The notes beneath the pieces are model-generated. The model did not search any database and had not been told where the DNA came from. It was given only the letters and a program-made list of their open reading frames with translations. The translations under genes and the position numbers were made by a program. From Tanytarsus gracilentus (Eukaryota; Arthropoda; Insecta; Diptera; Chironomidae): a stretch of DNA of 64,000 bases. Positions within the stretch are counted from its first letter, which is position 1. Each line of letters starts with the position of its first letter. The DNA lies in NCBI GenBank assembly GCA_038502055.1, contig JAXRKN010000041.1:3887501-3951500 (forward strand), in the 5' to 3' direction. Of this stretch, positions 61,201 to 64,000 are shown in pieces.

Positions 61201-64000
61201 AAAGATTTCTTTTTAATTTTTTTTAATCACTATCTTATTAAGTATTCAGATTCACTAGAAATTGAAATTATTTTTATGACAAACACGTTTCGCATCGCAC
61301 ATTTTAACTAAGCTAATGTTTAATGTTTGGCAAAATGGAAAGAGACTCTCAAGCGAGTGCGCGCCCAAATTTCTCTTTTTTAAGGCATGCAATGGTGGCA
61401 CGTAGAAACGCTATTGTTATGATGGACTTCCTTGGAAATTCTATAAAATTAAAGTTGTGTTGGTTTCATAAAATCAGATATAAAAATATTAATTAATTAA
61501 CAAATTAAAACATTATTTAGAAAAATGAAATAGAATTAACTTAGAAATGTTTTAGTTAACTTAAAGGAATCGAACCTTTTAATTTTAGTTTTAAAATTAG
61601 AAATTTTATGTCACTTTTATAAAGTGAGGAGAAATTTTATTGACTGGAATTGAAAATTTTTTAATTTTACTACAATTCAATATCTATGAAGTCTTAAAAT
61701 TGAAATTATTTTTACATAAATATTATTGTTTAAAATACCTAATTAGTATCTCTATTCAATACAAACTAAAAATGTTCTCTCAACTTTGTAAAACTCAATT
61801 ATCAATTAATGACTAAATTAGTCAAGTTTAACTAGAATTAAGCTTTAAATAAATCCCTTCAAAATTATCGTTCACGTAAAAAGCCCTTTAATTTATTTAT
61901 ATTTATTTTAATGCATTTCAGCGTTCATTAATTGAGAATTGCGTATCGAGACAGGTCTCTGTTATTATTGACGACAAATGATTTAGCGCAAATTGACACA
62001 AATAAAATAATTTTTATGTGAGTTGCTGATAAGGAGAGAAATAAATAACAAAAACACAAAGTGAAGTTTAAAATTTTTTAATGAATGTGTCAAATGGAAA
62101 GAAAATTTTCAGATGTTTTTGAGCGAAGACATTCGCCAACCTCGGCACTCACTTAGTAACTCATTACTGAATAATTGACAACGACTGCATTCATTTTAAT
62201 TAACAAGAGAGCAGAGACGCGTGATTTCTTAACTTAAATCTCTCTTTCGAGAGATATTTGAGCTCGCATTTAAAAAATTGTCTTATCGCGTGCTGTTTCG
62301 TAATTTTTCTGTTAGAAGCCAGTCAAATATTATCACACATCTCACGGCATGTGGAATTAGATCGGAGAATTATATGTGTCGCGACTCTTCTTCTGTGTAG
62401 TTCAAAAATTCACAACTTCCCGTTGCCTTGAACTTTCTCGCATTCGAGCGTTCACGCATATGTGCTGCAAATGCATTTCGCAAGCATGTGTGAAAATTTA
62501 AAAAAAGAAAATCTTTTTATTTGCTCAATGAAGTTCATCGAATTTTAAAACTCAATACTAAAGAACTGCAACAAGCTGCAAACATACACGTGGTGGGTGA
62601 TGAATACAATTTAAGCTCTCAAAATAAATATAAAACATTTTCGAGTGAAAATTAATCGAAGTGAATTTTTTTCGTGTGTATGCAGCGCCGCTGACCTGAA
62701 TTTAGTTTTATTGCTCATCTTTAATTTCACTTTACAGCGGCAAGTCATTCAATCATTTTTTTATGCGTTTCTCTAATTGCAATTGAACTGCATTGTAAGA
62801 TCTTACAAAATGACAAAGATGGATGAAAAATTACCAAGAAGTTTTAGATTGAAGTTCATAAACTTGATGGATGAATCGCCAAAAAAAATCTTTTTCACAT
62901 CAACCCGTAGGTGAATTTTCTATCTCTCATTTTATTTATAGAGAAAACACTCGAAAAAGATTTTCTTTAAGCGCTATTAAGTGGAAGAGTTTGCCACTCA
63001 AATTTCACGATCACTCACGATGAGAAAAACATTTCAGAAATTTTCTTCTTTTTCTTTGCGAGATCTTTGCTGTGGTCAGTTTTGATAATTTTTTTTTCTC
63101 ACTCACATCGAAAAATTGAGCACACAGCCACACATAGACCTTACAAAAATTCTAGCAATATAAATTGCCAGCTCGAAAAGTCGTTAAGTTTTATGTTTGA
63201 ATGTCCATCAAATGTTGAGTCTTTGTGTGGGGCGACCGAAAAAAAAACTTCATGCATCGCTGCGAACTCAAAGAAGAGTTTTTATTTAAATTATCACTGC
63301 GGAAGATGAGAAATATAAATGTAAAGAGAAAATGATCATGAATTTATGACAATCTGAAGTCATTTCCGCCCTAACATGAGATAGAGAGACTTTGCGAAAA
63401 TGTATGTCAGACGTATTGTGTGTGCGCGGTTTCTTCTTCGATCTCACATCAATAATTCTTTGCTATTCATGGGAGTGTGCAATTGAATTTAAAATGGCAC
63501 AAAGATGGCGAAAGTGATGAGAAGAAAAATTAAGTGTGATCATCATTAGTTTAGAGTTGTTGCACGGTAGTTAAAAAAAATTGTGAATTAATTTAAAAAA
63601 ATAATTTTAAAATTCATTATATTTAGGATTTGAACAAGGGTTTTTTAAAAAAGAAAACATTCCCTTACGTTTTAAGAATTTTAATTCGTAATTCAGGATT
63701 TGAACCTCAAATTTTTATTCTTGAATTTTTAGTCTCATTTTAATTTTAACATATTTCTGTGAAGAAACTATCATAAAATTTTATTTATTTGTTTATAAAA
63801 ATTCAAAACACTATTCTAAATATATTTTTATTCAGTTCATTCGAGGTAACCTTAAAAACTCAAGATCATTACTCACGACATATATTTTTCATTCACACTC
63901 ATCCCTAAACTTTTATTCGTTATGCCCAACAGACTTGTCAACTCAATTCTAACATAAACAGGTGTGTGTAGCGTCGAAAGAGTCACTCATAAACTAACCA
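58241..64000. other. Region upstream of the known ADAM exons
   Basis: No exon, RNA gene or transposon that I can support. It probably contains a long first intron of the ADAM gene, whose signal-peptide exon (ending in phase 1 on the minus strand) I could not place. A 102-codon frame at 58930-59238 (+) has no family features. Confidence 0.4.

Overview
This window is eukaryotic nuclear DNA from an insect, most likely a lower (nematoceran) fly. It is AT-rich. Introns are mostly short, many around 60-130 bp, with GT-AG ends. The protein families are insect ones: sugar-type gustatory receptors, tachykinin precursors, a Tret1-like transporter and an ADAM protease. I assembled the multi-exon genes by hand from splice sites, checking that reading-frame phase is kept across every junction. 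I could not run any database search.

Layout. 1-931: 5' end of a sugar transporter gene leaving the window (-). 4.4-11.0 kb: three atlastin/GBP-like GTPase genes, two (-) and one (+), each starting with a signal peptide and lacking the atlastin membrane hairpin. 11.4-22.0 kb: five apparently intact sugar-type gustatory receptors, two (+) then three (-). 22.7-25.6 kb: a divergent mitochondrial pair, acyl carrier protein (-) and malate dehydrogenase (+), with a small inverted-repeat transposon between them that has an 8-bp target duplication. 26.0-26.7 kb: an unrecognised two-exon gene (-).

27.9-42.6 kb: two tachykinin precursor genes (-) lie about 9.5 kb apart. On the outer side of each is a small RNA polymerase III cluster. 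The left cluster is 5S(-), tRNA-Ala(+), tRNA-Val(+), tRNA-Val(-), 5S(+). The right cluster is 5S(+), tRNA-Ala(+), 5S(-). The two tRNA-Val(AAC) copies each carry an intron of about 29 nt and form a 136-bp-armed inverted repeat. All four 5S copies look identical.

42.7-51.9 kb is gene-poor: a satellite-like repeat with a 129-bp period, a likely tRNA-derived SINE, and a strikingly G/T-biased stretch. 51.9-58.2 kb: a multi-exon ADAM metalloprotease (-), 5' end not found, with two alternative cytoplasmic tails. 58.2-64 kb: no gene I can support.

The most unusual items are the paired tachykinin genes (one making peptides that span exon junctions), the intron-bearing tRNA-Val genes in an inverted repeat, the secreted atlastin-like GTPases, and a decayed alternative exon in the acyl carrier protein gene.
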